Assembly (NCBI GenBank): GCA_026416815.1
Contig: JAOAEJ010000087.1
Coordinates: forward strand, 42,908-106,907
DNA: 64,000 nucleotides
Reading direction: 5' to 3'
DNA from: Clostridia bacterium
Lineage (GTDB): Bacteria > Bacillota > Clostridia > Acetivibrionales > DSM-2933
Both the position numbers and the translations under genes were made by a program. The notes under the pieces were generated by a model, which made no database searches, was not told the origin of the DNA, and worked only from the letters and a program-made list of their open reading frames with translations. Positions 1-8,851 of this stretch are shown one piece after another. Numbering within the stretch: position 1 is the first letter of the stretch; each line of letters opens with the position of its first letter.

Positions 1-795
1 AAGAGAGAGTGCCTCGGCTATACTGCGAAGGAAGCTGTCACTTGCAGATGGGCCGATGGGCAATGGAGTAACCAGATAAGGTGTACCGTGTACTTCTTCG
101 AATACATTTGCGGCCTCCACACCGTAGATATCCGATATTACTATGTTTAATTCTGCACTTGCAGCCTGCTTTATCTTCTCTAGGGTATCGTGGGAGGTAA
201 AGAAGGTATTTACCTCCAGACCTAATTTCTCAAGCACGTGTCTTACTTCTTCCAGGTTTCCGCGCCAGAATGCATCCTGATAGGGCGCTATTCCCCAGAC
301 ATTGACCCTGCCTTTTACTTTATCTATACCTCTCTCGAGATAGTTTTTAAACAGCGTTTGCAAAACCAAATCATAGCCGTGGTAGGAATTACCCTTAAAA
401 CCTCCTGTTTCAGCAGATATGATGTCTATTCCCTCGTCTTGGAATTCGCTTACTACAGATTTTACATCGTCCCCTATTATCTCGGTTACACAGCTTGTAA
501 GTACTACAAACAGCTTTCCCTCAATAACTTCAAGGGTGCCGGCTATTTGTTCCCTCAAACGGACATCTCCTCCGAATACTACTTCCCGCTCTTGTATGTT
601 TGAGCTTGGGACGCTTAATCCCCCGCAGTATCCTCCTACCTGAAGCCCGCTCCCCCCGTTTTGTGTCCAGGTTATATTGCCTGCACAACCCGCCGCTGCA
701 TGTAATATGGGTATGGTGTCGGGCAGTGCGGTGACAGCTGCCATAGCTCCTCCAAGAGCACAAAGGTACCGTGGTCTTTCTATAAAGCTACTCAT
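1..795 (-). CDS. Nitrogenase component 1-like K (beta-type) subunit, third pair, partial
   Basis: This is the N-terminal 265 residues of a NifK-like chain; the 3' end lies beyond the left edge. The start ATG at 795 follows AAGGAGG and overlaps the end of the D-like gene by 8 bases, so the two are probably translationally coupled. Three cysteines occupy the P-cluster positions: C12 in CALGGA, C37 in HAAAGCAGN, and C102 in SCVTEIIGDD. The N-terminus (IERPR, CALGG, GLSVPSSN) closely resembles the K protein at 11754-13091, so these are paralogues. By family knowledge it would pair with the D-like protein and hold a shared [8Fe-7S]-type cluster. The substrate is not known. BchB/ChlB or CfbD are less likely because a NifB-like gene is present. 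Confidence 0.85.
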   Translation of the reverse strand, partial: MSSFIERPRYLCALGGAMAAVTALPDTIPILHAAAGCAGNITWTQNGGSGLQVGGYCGGLSVPSSNIQEREVVFGGDVRLREQIAGTLEVIEGKLFVVLTSCVTEIIGDDVKSVVSEFQDEGIDIISAETGGFKGNSYHGYDLVLQTLFKNYLERGIDKVKGRVNVWGIAPYQDAFWRGNLEEVRHVLEKLGLEVNTFFTSHDTLEKIKQAASAELNIVISDIYGVEAANVFEEVHGTPYLVTPLPIGPSASDSFLRSIAEALSL

Positions 796-2311
796 CAGCC
801 TCACCTCCTTGGTTTTTTATATACTTGAACGGCTCGGATTTGTACCACTGCTCGGTGTATGGGAGCCTTGCGTTTTTACTCAGTTTTTTATTAAATAATG
901 GATTTTTAAGCTGCCTGTACAGCCTTCTTGCCAGCTCATAAACTCCCTTATAGCCTATATAGCTCAGTCCGGTGTTGTATATGACATGGGTTGCAATTCC
1001 AAGCTTCGAAGCTGTTCCGTTGCCGTTCCAGTGTCCCAGGAAAACGTCGGGTTTGAGCTTTTTAAGCAGGTTTACTTCTTCAAAAGGCTGAACATTTGCA
1101 ATATTTATGGTAAAATCGTTTTTAACTGCCTTTTCCAGTTTCTCATACTCGGTTTCGGCAAATTCGTCGTGATGGAAGGAGCGCACCCCTACTATCTCAA
1201 ATCCAAGCTCCGCCAATAGGTAAGCCGTAGCAAGAGCTCTGAATTCTCCTGCACTTACAAATACCCTTTTACCTTTGAAGAATGCTTTGAATTCCGACAG
1301 TGCTGCTTCCAATTCCCGTGTCTCTTCTTTAATCAACTTTTCAGCTTGCTGTTCCAAACCGAAGAAGGCTGCTATATCTCTAATCCATTTGTTTGTATTT
1401 TCTATGCCTATAGGCATATGCCTGAGTATGTAAGGAATTTGGAATTTTTCTTCAAGGAATTTTACAAGGTAGTCATCGTGGGTTGGGCATGTGCTTATCG
1501 AAAGGGCTGCGTGGGTGACTTTGTACATCTCCTCGGGCTTGGAGAAAACCGGGAAAATGTTTGTTTCCAGTCCCAGAGCTCCGAGTAGTCTGCTTAGCTC
1601 CACCTCATCTACCCTTCCCATGGATGATACATTCAGAAGGTTTACAGTACGGCTTAGTTTGTACTTTTCCTCTAGTTTTTCAAATTCGCTTATATTTAAA
1701 TTTTTATTGTTTTCCGGTTTTTCAAGTAGGCTCCGACCAATTCCGTGGTAAACGGCATCGTAGGCAGTTGCCCATATTTTGGTTTTAAAGCCTTCGCAGT
1801 GGACAGGGATTATTCTTGCGCTTACCTGGGGCTGAATACGTTCTATAACTCCATCAACGTCGTCGCCGATTATGCCGGGTACGCAAGCAGCTACTACTGT
1901 GATTGTTGCCGGCCTGTAGTTCCTGTCAGCTTCGATTATTGCCTTTTCCAGCTTTATTTCGCCGCCGCTTATTACATCAGCTTCATTGAGGGCTGTGGAC
2001 AGCCACAGGGCATCTTTCACCTTTCCCCAGCGCAGGTTTCCTCCAGACCTTGCGTTTGCATTTTGTGAGTGGGAGCATCCGCCGCAGCCTATTGCTCCGT
2101 GGAGTAAGACTACGTTGTCCGGGAGGCTGTTTATCATGCCGAGGGCCGGGAGTAAGAGGCATATGGATCCTTGGGAGAATCCTCGTTCGCTGTCGTTTAT
2201 GCAGCAGCTTTTTGATTTTTTAGAGAGGCCGCATATTGTGCCGCCGTAGGTTATGCAGGTTTTTAGGCGATCTTCCCGTTTTGGGGGTTCTTTGTTTTCG
2301 AGATAGGTCAA
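788..2311 (-). CDS. Nitrogenase component 1-like D (alpha-type) subunit, third pair
   Basis: A 507-residue NifD-like chain. Cysteines fall at the P-cluster positions: C51 (CLLLPAL), C76 (HGAIGCGG) and C143 (AACVPGIIGDD). C275 in STCPTHDDY aligns with the NifD cysteine that anchors FeMo-cofactor. The equivalent of NifD His442 is not histidine: the residue before GYKGVYELA is Ile. HCEGFKTK matches the CEGF motif of NifD. The start appears to be a TTG at 2311 after GGAGGTGCAATAAA; no better ATG lies nearby. It is downstream of a methyltransferase gene and overlaps the K partner by 8 bases. Its closest relative in the window is 10238-11746. Inferred to be the active-site subunit of a NifB-dependent reductase other than N2-fixing nitrogenase. 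Confidence 0.87.
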   Translation of the reverse strand: MTYLENKEPPKREDRLKTCITYGGTICGLSKKSKSCCINDSERGFSQGSICLLLPALGMINSLPDNVVLLHGAIGCGGCSHSQNANARSGGNLRWGKVKDALWLSTALNEADVISGGEIKLEKAIIEADRNYRPATITVVAACVPGIIGDDVDGVIERIQPQVSARIIPVHCEGFKTKIWATAYDAVYHGIGRSLLEKPENNKNLNISEFEKLEEKYKLSRTVNLLNVSSMGRVDEVELSRLLGALGLETNIFPVFSKPEEMYKVTHAALSISTCPTHDDYLVKFLEEKFQIPYILRHMPIGIENTNKWIRDIAAFFGLEQQAEKLIKEETRELEAALSEFKAFFKGKRVFVSAGEFRALATAYLLAELGFEIVGVRSFHHDEFAETEYEKLEKAVKNDFTINIANVQPFEEVNLLKKLKPDVFLGHWNGNGTASKLGIATHVIYNTGLSYIGYKGVYELARRLYRQLKNPLFNKKLSKNARLPYTEQWYKSEPFKYIKNQGGEADE

Positions 2312-2343
2312 TTTATTGCACCTCCAATGTTTTTGGTTGGGTT

Positions 2344-3369
2344 TTAAGTTTGGTTTTTTGCTGTTGCTACCATGGCTTTGATGTTTTCTAATGGTACGCC
2401 TGGGGGGATGTCGCAGCCTGGCATTAGGATGTAGCCTGAGTCGGGGCCGGCGGTGTTTATGCAGTTTTGGCAGGCTTGGGCTACGCCTTCGGGAGTTGCG
2501 TTTTGCATTATTGATACTGGGTTCATGTTTCCGGCGAAGGCTATTTTGCCGCCTACCTTTTCCCTTACTTGTTTTAGGTCGACTTTGTAGTCAACGGATA
2601 TGATGTTTGCTCCGGTTTCGGGGATTAGGTCGAGGCGGTTGGTTATGTTTCCGCAGATGTGTATACTGACTGCAGCTCCTTTTTGCCGGATTTTTTGTAC
2701 TACTTTCTTTAGGTAAGGCAGTGAGAATTCTTTGAACTGAGAGCGGGATATCATATCGCCGGAGGACGTAGGGTCGGCTACCGATATTATTCCGGCTCCT
2801 GCTTCGATAAAGGGCTCTAGATAGCAGAAGCAAAGCTCCGATGTGAATTCCAGTACTGCGTTTATCTCTTCTTTATTTTTGTAGATATTGCGCATTAGCT
2901 TCTCAACACCGTAAATCAGGCCTGCAAGGGTAAAGGGTCCCCATTGGCTTGCACCTATCAGAGTTTTTTCGCCTACTGCTTTATTAAGATATTTTGTGGT
3001 TTCCCAAAGTGTATTTATTCCCGGGTCATCAGCGAGACGGTCAAGTTTTATTGCGTCGATTATAGAAACATTTTCTATTAGAGGCTGCTGTACGTCCGGA
3101 GTCCCTTTTGCCCTGAATTTTATTTTGCCTCCCAGAGCCCTTACCGCCAGGTTGTGGTAGCCTGAGCCTGCCCACACTATGTCTGAGTCCGCTTCTTCAT
3201 TTGTTGCAGCTATTATTTGTGCCGACTCCTGTGCACCCCGGGAAAGAGCTTCCTCAAGGGATAACCCATGCCGGTTGAAGGTCCAAGCTCCTCCCGATAG
3301 AAGTGCTACCGGGAGTCTTGGGGTTTTTTTCAAATGTATTGCTTTTAAAAATAATTCCTTTGAGTTCAT
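2344..3369 (-). CDS. MtaA/uroporphyrinogen decarboxylase-like zinc methyltransferase
   Basis: A 341-residue TIM-barrel protein of the URO-D/MtaA/CmuA superfamily. The zinc site of methyltransferase members is visible: His237 and Cys239 in HICGN, and Cys319 in PGCD. True uroporphyrinogen decarboxylases lack this site and serve heme synthesis, so a methyl transfer between a corrinoid and a thiol or similar acceptor is more likely. The start follows AAGGTGCGTAATT. It lies 21 bases after an ABC substrate-binding gene and 32 bases before the D-like gene, in one probable operon. This is one of four such genes in the window. The position between transporter and reductase suggests it acts on the imported compound or its product; the actual substrate cannot be read from sequence. 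Confidence 0.85.
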   Translation of the reverse strand: MNSKELFLKAIHLKKTPRLPVALLSGGAWTFNRHGLSLEEALSRGAQESAQIIAATNEEADSDIVWAGSGYHNLAVRALGGKIKFRAKGTPDVQQPLIENVSIIDAIKLDRLADDPGINTLWETTKYLNKAVGEKTLIGASQWGPFTLAGLIYGVEKLMRNIYKNKEEINAVLEFTSELCFCYLEPFIEAGAGIISVADPTSSGDMISRSQFKEFSLPYLKKVVQKIRQKGAAVSIHICGNITNRLDLIPETGANIISVDYKVDLKQVREKVGGKIAFAGNMNPVSIMQNATPEGVAQACQNCINTAGPDSGYILMPGCDIPPGVPLENIKAMVATAKNQT

Positions 3370-3390
3370 AATTACGCACCTTCTGATACC

Positions 3391-4434
3391 TTATTCAACA
3401 CCTTTTAGCCTTACAAAGCTGCTTTTTGCCAGTGCTTCGGTGTCGGTGTCCTTATCAAGGATGCCAATTTCTTTCATTTCCTTAGCCGCTGTATACAGGG
3501 CTTTTTCACCACCATCTACCGAAGGTATATAGTTGTAGTCGTGAAGTATATCACCATTGACTTTCTCATCTCCAGCTACGTATTTCTTCTCAACTTCTAT
3601 TTTTGCCGCTTCTTTTGGGTTTTCGCTTACCCATTTAGCAGCTTTCATGATTGCCCTGGTAGCTGCTGCGGCAGTTTCAGGGTCTTTTTCTACGATTGTA
3701 CCGTTTACTACAACAAGGCAGCAGTATTCATGGCTGTATGGCTCATGTTTTGCCATGCTGAGGAATCCTTTGGCCTTGCCTTTATTAATGCTTATCTGGG
3801 CCAGTGGGTCAGGAAGTGCAATAATATCTACCTCTCCCTTATCCAGTGCCAATTCAAGCTCGGCAGCCGGAAATGCCTTCCATGTTACACCAGTCTTAAC
3901 ATCGATGCCCGCATCCGCAAGCAGACGTGATACCAGATTCATTGGTCCGCCGCCTATAGCCGGAACCCCTATTCTTTTTCCTTTGAAGTCCTGCACTGTT
4001 TTAACATCGGAATTTAAAGGGAGTAATATCTGCAAGCAACCTGTATGTAAACCGGCTGTAAATTTAACATTCAGTCCCTGCTCTATGGGTTTTATCCACT
4101 GCATAAGTACGCCGTCGGTCACGTCTATTTTGCCTGTTGCCAGCCCGTCCTTGAGAGTTGCGTGATCCCCCTTTATAAGCTCGGCATCCAATCCCTCATC
4201 TTTGAAAAAACCCTTTTCATAAGCTACATACAATGGAACTTCACATGTGGTCCCAAAATGACCAACGCGGATTTTCTTCAGTTGTGTACTGCCAGAAGCC
4301 GTCTGTGTACTTTCATTTTTCTGAGTACCCGCAGCGTTATTATCTACGTTAGTATTATTTGTACCGCATCCTGCTGCACCTAATGCTAGTATTCCCGCCA
4401 GCGCTATAGCAGCGATTGTATTTCTTCTTTTCAT
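3391..4434 (-). CDS. ABC transporter substrate-binding lipoprotein, SsuA/TauA/NMT1 type
   Basis: A 347-residue secreted lipoprotein. The start ATG at 4434 follows GGAGGTCATTGAA; a longer frame would begin with a TTG inside that ribosome site. The N-terminus is MKRRN, a hydrophobic stretch, then the lipobox LGAAGC, so lipidation at about Cys23 is expected. The mature domain has the NMT1/SsuA pattern (IRVGHF, YVAYEKGFF, GLATGKIDV). Family members bind sulfonates, taurine, nitrate, thiamine precursors or similar small anions. It follows its permease and ATPase genes but is separated from the ATPase by 295 bases with several hairpins, which may give it a separate expression level. The ligand is inferred to be a sulfur compound only from context. 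Confidence 0.85.
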   Translation of the reverse strand: MKRRNTIAAIALAGILALGAAGCGTNNTNVDNNAAGTQKNESTQTASGSTQLKKIRVGHFGTTCEVPLYVAYEKGFFKDEGLDAELIKGDHATLKDGLATGKIDVTDGVLMQWIKPIEQGLNVKFTAGLHTGCLQILLPLNSDVKTVQDFKGKRIGVPAIGGGPMNLVSRLLADAGIDVKTGVTWKAFPAAELELALDKGEVDIIALPDPLAQISINKGKAKGFLSMAKHEPYSHEYCCLVVVNGTIVEKDPETAAAATRAIMKAAKWVSENPKEAAKIEVEKKYVAGDEKVNGDILHDYNYIPSVDGGEKALYTAAKEMKEIGILDKDTDTEALAKSSFVRLKGVE

Positions 4435-4449
4435 TTCAATGACCTCCAA

Positions 4450-4729
4450 AAGTAAATATAAATTTTATAAACTGGTGCCTTGTAACAGAATTCGTTTCTA
4501 GCAGCAAGGCACAACAATCAAGGAAGTGCATTTTTAACATTAGAATGAATGGAAATTTGTAATGTTAAAAAGCACTAGTATATTTTTGTGTAAACCTTAT
4601 CTCGAAGTGCGGTAAAAAGTAAGGGCAGGGAGTCACAGACTCCCTGCGGCCGTTTTATGGCCTATTTATTAATCTCCTTTTTTTGAAAGGGGAAAAAAGG
4701 AGTTGGATCGCTATTTAAAAAATATTGGG
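4450..4729 (-). other. Structured intercistronic region with stacked hairpins
   Basis: No gene is visible. Between the ATPase stop and the binding-protein start, the minus strand can form about five successive hairpins: CTCCTTTTTT with AAAAAAAGGAG (near 4675-4705), GGCC with GGCC (near 4650-4665), GCAGGGAGTC with GACTCCCTGC (4625-4647), AGTGC-TTTTTAACATTA with its complement (about 4525-4580), and TGCCTTG with CAAGGCA (about 4475-4510). The third is followed by a loose T-rich run. Partial termination, mRNA processing or 3'/5' stabilisation to raise expression of the binding protein are all possible. Confidence 0.5.
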
Positions 4730-5548
4730 TTAAATATAATAACTCAGATTATTTTCCTTTGCAAAATGGAGTTTTTCCAATATTTTTGTTCGCAGACGTA
4801 AGAAGTCGGGATGATTCCTGCTCCTCGGCCGTCCAATTGAGACATTCATTATTTCCTGTATTTTGCCGGGACGTGGAGTCATGATGACAATGCGGTCGCT
4901 TAAATAAACCGCTTCATCTACATCATGGGTTACCAATATCATTGTAGTACCCCGCTGCTGCCATATACGTACAAGTTCATCCTGCATTTGCATTCTTGTG
5001 AATGCGTCGAGCGCCCCCAGCGGCTCATCCAGAAGTAGTACCTTTGGGTGGTTTACCAGAGCTCTGGCTAGAGCTACCCTTTGGGCCATACCTCCTGAAA
5101 GTTGATGGGGATAGGATTTTTCAAAGCCTTCAAGCCCTACAAGATGAATATATTCACTTACCTCATACTTTTTTTCCTTAAGTATTTTACGGGCCGCCAG
5201 GCCGGAGGCTACATTATCGTAAACATTCAGCCATGGAAAAAGCGTAGGGTCCTGAAACACCAGTCCGCGCTCATGGTGCGGACCGTTAATTTTGTCTCCA
5301 TCGAGGTATAATTCTCCCCCAGTTGGCGTATCCAGCCCGGTAATGAGTCTGAGTAATGTAGATTTGCCGCAGCCGCTTGGACCAACCAGTGAAATGAATT
5401 CCCCTGGGTTTATTTTTAAATCTACGCTTTCAAGGGCAACGATATCCTTTCCTTCTGTGTCCTTAAAAATACGATTTATACCTTGAACATTAATTTCTCC
5501 GCCGTTAACATCGGCTTCTGAATAGGGCTTTGGAGCTGGGTTTACCAT
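4730..5548 (-). CDS. ABC transporter ATPase, SsuB/TauB type
   Basis: A 272-residue nucleotide-binding subunit. It has Walker A GPSGCGKST, Q-loop region VFQDPTLFPW, signature LSGGMAQRVALARAL, Walker B LLLDEP and the H-loop THDVDEA. The GMAQR form of the signature and the TPRPGKI segment are typical of the nitrate/sulfonate/taurine importer group. The ATG at 5548 follows AGAGGGGGCTGATAA and overlaps the last codons of the permease gene (ATGGTAA). Together with 5542-6570 and 3391-4434 it makes a complete importer inside the nifB-nifX-nifH transcription unit. Confidence 0.9.
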   Translation of the reverse strand: MVNPAPKPYSEADVNGGEINVQGINRIFKDTEGKDIVALESVDLKINPGEFISLVGPSGCGKSTLLRLITGLDTPTGGELYLDGDKINGPHHERGLVFQDPTLFPWLNVYDNVASGLAARKILKEKKYEVSEYIHLVGLEGFEKSYPHQLSGGMAQRVALARALVNHPKVLLLDEPLGALDAFTRMQMQDELVRIWQQRGTTMILVTHDVDEAVYLSDRIVIMTPRPGKIQEIMNVSIGRPRSRNHPDFLRLRTKILEKLHFAKENNLSYYI

Positions 5549-6570
5549 TTTATCAGCCCCCTCTGCCAAATCAATACTCTATCCTTTATCTTAAATAATA
5601 AGGTTATAAGACTTGAGAATATGACTCCTATTACTATTAAGGCAGCATATACCTTGCTGTATTCCGCCCAACCCTGGGCCCAGTTTATATACCAACCTAG
5701 TCCTGCTTTTACTCCAAGCATTTCCGATACTATCAAGGTAAGAAATGAAGCTCCCAGGCCCATAAACAACCCTATGAATATCATAGGGAATGCAGCCGGG
5801 ACCGCTACCCTGAAGATTAGGTATTTTCTATCCGCTCCCAGAGTTCTGGCAACCTCGAAGAAAGCATTTCGAACATTTGCGATCCCCGAACTGGTCATCA
5901 TTGTCACAGGAAACCATACGGCAAGGGTTATAAGAAATACACTTGCCCAGAAGCTGGTGGGGAATATTGTCATGGCTATGGGAATCCATGCCGTTGCCGG
6001 TATCGGCCCTATAACTTTTAGCAAGGGTCCAATCCAGTAATTCCACTTTTTGCTCCATCCCATCAATATCCCCGCCGTAAGCCCCAGAATGCTTCCTATA
6101 GCATAACCTACCACTAAAAGCCTGAGAGAATACAGTACACTGACACCAAGCAGCTGCCAGTCGGCTGTAAGTGAATTCAGCACTTTATCCGGTCCCGGAA
6201 AATACGGGAGCGGCAGCAGCTTCAGTTTGAGTGTCACTATATCCCATAGCTCAAGGAACAAAAACACAGCTGTCAACAATGGAGCACGTTCAATTAACTT
6301 CGTAAAAAGCGGTTTAATGAAAAATGATAGTATCAAGACAAGTAAATATGCAGCTAAAAATGCTTTTAATAGCGAAGGATAAACCTTTGTGGTTGTAAAG
6401 CTCTGTTTGTTGGGCAGTGATAAGTGAAGTATCAAATCTGTGATCAGGGCTATAAGAGGCAATATTAAAACTATTCTTTTATCCAAAATTTTTTTGTTTT
6501 TTATAGCCGGCTCCGATAATGCCGGACTTAGAGATGTACTTTCTTCGATATTTGCTGCTTGAGATGACAT
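5542..6570 (-). CDS. ABC transporter permease, SsuC/TauC type with extra N-terminal membrane segments
   Basis: A 342-residue inner-membrane permease. The C-terminal 240 residues hold the binding-protein-dependent transport fold with the EAA-like loop (EVARTLGADRKYLIFRVAVPAAFP). The first 110 residues add about three more hydrophobic segments than the 250-260 residue SsuC norm, which sets it apart from the short permease at 14196-14978. The start follows GGAGGAGAAAAT. It lies 25 bases after nifH and overlaps the ATPase start. The substrate is not deducible; family members take up sulfonates, nitrate or aromatic acids. Confidence 0.87.
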   Translation of the reverse strand: MSSQAANIEESTSLSPALSEPAIKNKKILDKRIVLILPLIALITDLILHLSLPNKQSFTTTKVYPSLLKAFLAAYLLVLILSFFIKPLFTKLIERAPLLTAVFLFLELWDIVTLKLKLLPLPYFPGPDKVLNSLTADWQLLGVSVLYSLRLLVVGYAIGSILGLTAGILMGWSKKWNYWIGPLLKVIGPIPATAWIPIAMTIFPTSFWASVFLITLAVWFPVTMMTSSGIANVRNAFFEVARTLGADRKYLIFRVAVPAAFPMIFIGLFMGLGASFLTLIVSEMLGVKAGLGWYINWAQGWAEYSKVYAALIVIGVIFSSLITLLFKIKDRVLIWQRGLIKW

Positions 6571-6595
6571 ATTTTCTCCTCCAAATATGGAAATA

Positions 6596-7474
6596 CTAAA
6601 TACCTGTGCCTGCGCTGCGCACCTCTCCCGTTTCCAGCGCCAATAGGTAATCTCCCCACTTAGCAGCCCATTCCCTCAATTCCTTTACATCAAGGGGCGA
6701 AGGAACTTTTGACTCGGTATGCTCGGAAATTTTATTTGCCAGCTTTCTGTATACATTAGCCTGTATCGATTCTGGAGCCGCTTCGATGGTGGTTTTTCCC
6801 TGCAGTTCACTCTGTGTAACCGTTACAGACCTTGGTACATACTCAACTACTTGAGTGCTGGTCTGTCTGACAAAATCATCTATTATTTCTCTTGCATAAG
6901 GTGCATTGATGGAGTTTGCTATAACTCCTCCTAATAGAGCCCCACCGGAATTGGAATACTTCTGTATCCCCTTGAATAGATTGTTTGCTGCATATACAGC
7001 CATAAAGTCCGCTGACGAGACAGTAAATACATGCTCTGCTATACCTTCCCTTACCGGTACTGCAAAGCCTCCGCAAACAACGTCACCTAAAACGTCGTAG
7101 ATAACATAGTCCAGATCAAGTTCTTCAAAGACCTTTTGCTGCTTAAATAATTGGACGGCTGTAATAATACCCCTTCCTGCGCAGCCGACTCCCGGTGCCG
7201 GACCTCCCGCTTCTACACAATACACACCTCTGAAGCCCTCAAATATTACTTCATGAGCCTTCACAACACCCTTTTCTCTCAATGAATCAAGTACCGTGGG
7301 AATATATTTTCCCCCTCGCAGAGTATTGGTAGAATCGCTTTTCGGGTCACAGCCAAATTGCATTACCTTATATCCGGCTTCTACCAGTGCAGCACTTATG
7401 TTTGATGTGGTGGTAGACTTACCTATTCCACCCTTCCCGTAGATTGCTATTTGCTTGATCTTTTTCTTAGACAA
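6596..7474 (-). CDS. nifH: NifH-like Fe protein (nitrogenase reductase family)
   Basis: A 292-residue P-loop ATPase and [4Fe-4S] electron donor. It shows Walker A GKGGIGKS, GCDPKSDST, Cys98 in GVGCAGRG and Cys134 in DVLGDVVCGGFA, the two cysteines that bridge the cluster in the homodimer. The arginine of GCAGRG, an ADP-ribosylation site in true NifH, is present. The start is probably a TTG at 7474, eight bases after AGGGG and one base after the nifX-like stop; the alternative GTG at 7483 sits on the Shine-Dalgarno site. It is the only Fe protein seen for three D/K pairs, so it may serve all of them. Sequence alone cannot separate nitrogenase from nitrogenase-like use; the nif symbol is by homology. 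Confidence 0.9.
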   Translation of the reverse strand: MSKKKIKQIAIYGKGGIGKSTTTSNISAALVEAGYKVMQFGCDPKSDSTNTLRGGKYIPTVLDSLREKGVVKAHEVIFEGFRGVYCVEAGGPAPGVGCAGRGIITAVQLFKQQKVFEELDLDYVIYDVLGDVVCGGFAVPVREGIAEHVFTVSSADFMAVYAANNLFKGIQKYSNSGGALLGGVIANSINAPYAREIIDDFVRQTSTQVVEYVPRSVTVTQSELQGKTTIEAAPESIQANVYRKLANKISEHTESKVPSPLDVKELREWAAKWGDYLLALETGEVRSAGTGI

Positions 7475-7475
7475 T

Positions 7476-7817
7476 TTAAACACCCCTAGTTTTAATATAG
7501 TTTTTTATTTTTACCAATGCTTTATCTATAAAGTCCGAGACTGCAAAGGATTGAATTCCCTTGCCCCGAAGAGCTTCCACCGCTCCAGCACCTATTTGGC
7601 TTACCAGTACCACACCGCAGTCGGAAAGGGCTTCTACCGTATTCCTCATGGCGTCCTCATGATGTTCACCGGAATCACATGCTGGAGTATTTGGGCGGAG
7701 TTCCACAAATTTATAGTCATCATCCTTTATTTCAAAAATCAGAAACTGTCTTGCTCTCCCGAAATGCTGGTTTATAACCTTGCCGTCACTGCTTGCTACA
7801 GCTATTCTAAAAGACAT
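7476..7817 (-). CDS. NifX/NafY-like iron-sulfur cofactor carrier domain protein
   Basis: A 113-residue protein of the dinitrogenase iron-molybdenum cofactor biosynthesis family (NifX, the NifB C-terminal domain). The N-terminus RIAVASSDGKVINQHFGRA and the VVLVSQIGAGAVEALRGKGI segment are typical. In nitrogen fixers these proteins bind or shuttle NifB-co. The ATG at 7817 follows AGGAGGTGTACTTT. It lies between the nifB-like gene and nifH. Because the NifB-like protein here has no fused NifX domain, this separate gene probably supplies that function. Confidence 0.85.
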   Translation of the reverse strand: MSFRIAVASSDGKVINQHFGRARQFLIFEIKDDDYKFVELRPNTPACDSGEHHEDAMRNTVEALSDCGVVLVSQIGAGAVEALRGKGIQSFAVSDFIDKALVKIKNYIKTRGV

Positions 7818-7852
7818 AAAGTACACCTCCTAAACGATATATGCTGTACTAT

Positions 7853-8746
7853 TCAACCGTGGGAAAACGTCTGAAGCGGCTGTTCGTACAGAAGCCCTGC
7901 AAGATCAACACCCGAACCGGGTATGCCGCATGCATCGGCGCGGCACTGTTGGCAGTGCCTGAATACCGGTAAATACTCCTCAGCAGCTTTTCTTGCAGAT
8001 TCTAACTCATAACAATCCGGCGGATTGAAGCTCTCCATTTCGTTTTGGGGGATAAGTGGAATTATATTTATCATAGAGGCTCCCACTCCTGCCGTAACTC
8101 TTGCAATCTCAGCTATATGCTTATCATTTACACCGGGTATAAGTACTGTATTCACTTTCACTACAGCACCCAATTCCGAAACCTTGCGTATACCTGCCAT
8201 TTGGGCCAGAAGCAGCCACAATGCAGCTTCTTTTCCCGTCATTAATTTACCGTTGTAAACTATATGAGAGCATATGTTTGCCAGTATATCCGCCTGAACT
8301 GCATTAACAGTGACTGTGACTGTTTTAACCCCTGCCCTTACTATTCTTTCGGCGTTCTCCTTTAACATGAGTCCGTTTGTACTCAGACAATTGATAAGGT
8401 TTGGATATTTTTCATGCACCAGTTCAAAGGTCTTTAGTGCATGTTCTGTGGCAAGGGTATCACCAGGGCCGGCAACACCTACCACTGTAATGTCAGGGCA
8501 GAGTTCCAAAGCTTTGTCTACTACTTCAAGGGCCTCTTCAGGGGTTAAAAGCTTACCGCTTACTCCCGGCCTTTTTTCATATTTATTAAAACTTCTTTTG
8601 CAAAATTTACACTGTATATTGCAAGCCGGGCTAACCGGCAAATGTATTCTTCCGTATTTAAAATGGGCTTCACCGCTAAAGCACGGGTGTTTTTTCACCA
8701 GGTGCCCGTATTTGGTATCGAGTTTTGACTGAGTGCAAACTCCCAT
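7853..8746 (-). CDS. nifB: NifB-like radical SAM cofactor-assembly protein
   Basis: A 297-residue radical SAM protein without the C-terminal NifX domain. The SAM cluster motif C42NIQC46KFC49 is present, followed by KRPGVSG. The C-terminal end has the HCQQCRADACG motif (about residues 264-274) that in NifB helps bind the additional clusters. NifB fuses two [4Fe-4S] clusters into the 8Fe core (NifB-co) of nitrogenase cofactors. Start after AAGGAGGGATATAT. Its presence with nifX- and nifH-like genes argues that the D/K complexes carry a NifB-derived cofactor, unlike BchNB/ChlNB or CfbCD. The mar cluster of Rhodospirillum rubrum also contains a NifB-like gene ahead of H, D and K. Confidence 0.88.
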   Translation of the reverse strand: MGVCTQSKLDTKYGHLVKKHPCFSGEAHFKYGRIHLPVSPACNIQCKFCKRSFNKYEKRPGVSGKLLTPEEALEVVDKALELCPDITVVGVAGPGDTLATEHALKTFELVHEKYPNLINCLSTNGLMLKENAERIVRAGVKTVTVTVNAVQADILANICSHIVYNGKLMTGKEAALWLLLAQMAGIRKVSELGAVVKVNTVLIPGVNDKHIAEIARVTAGVGASMINIIPLIPQNEMESFNPPDCYELESARKAAEEYLPVFRHCQQCRADACGIPGSGVDLAGLLYEQPLQTFSHG

Positions 8747-8851
8747 ATATATCCCTCCTTACTTGAACAGAGCATGTAAATAATCACAATTAAACATATC
8801 GATTTACTAGTATTTAGCGTATAAAAATTCGACGGATTTTTAATGCCTATA

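Noticed and set aside
2344..3369. Uroporphyrinogen decarboxylase (hemE) for heme synthesis
   Set aside because: The HICG and C-terminal cysteine zinc motif marks methyltransferase members, and all four copies have it.
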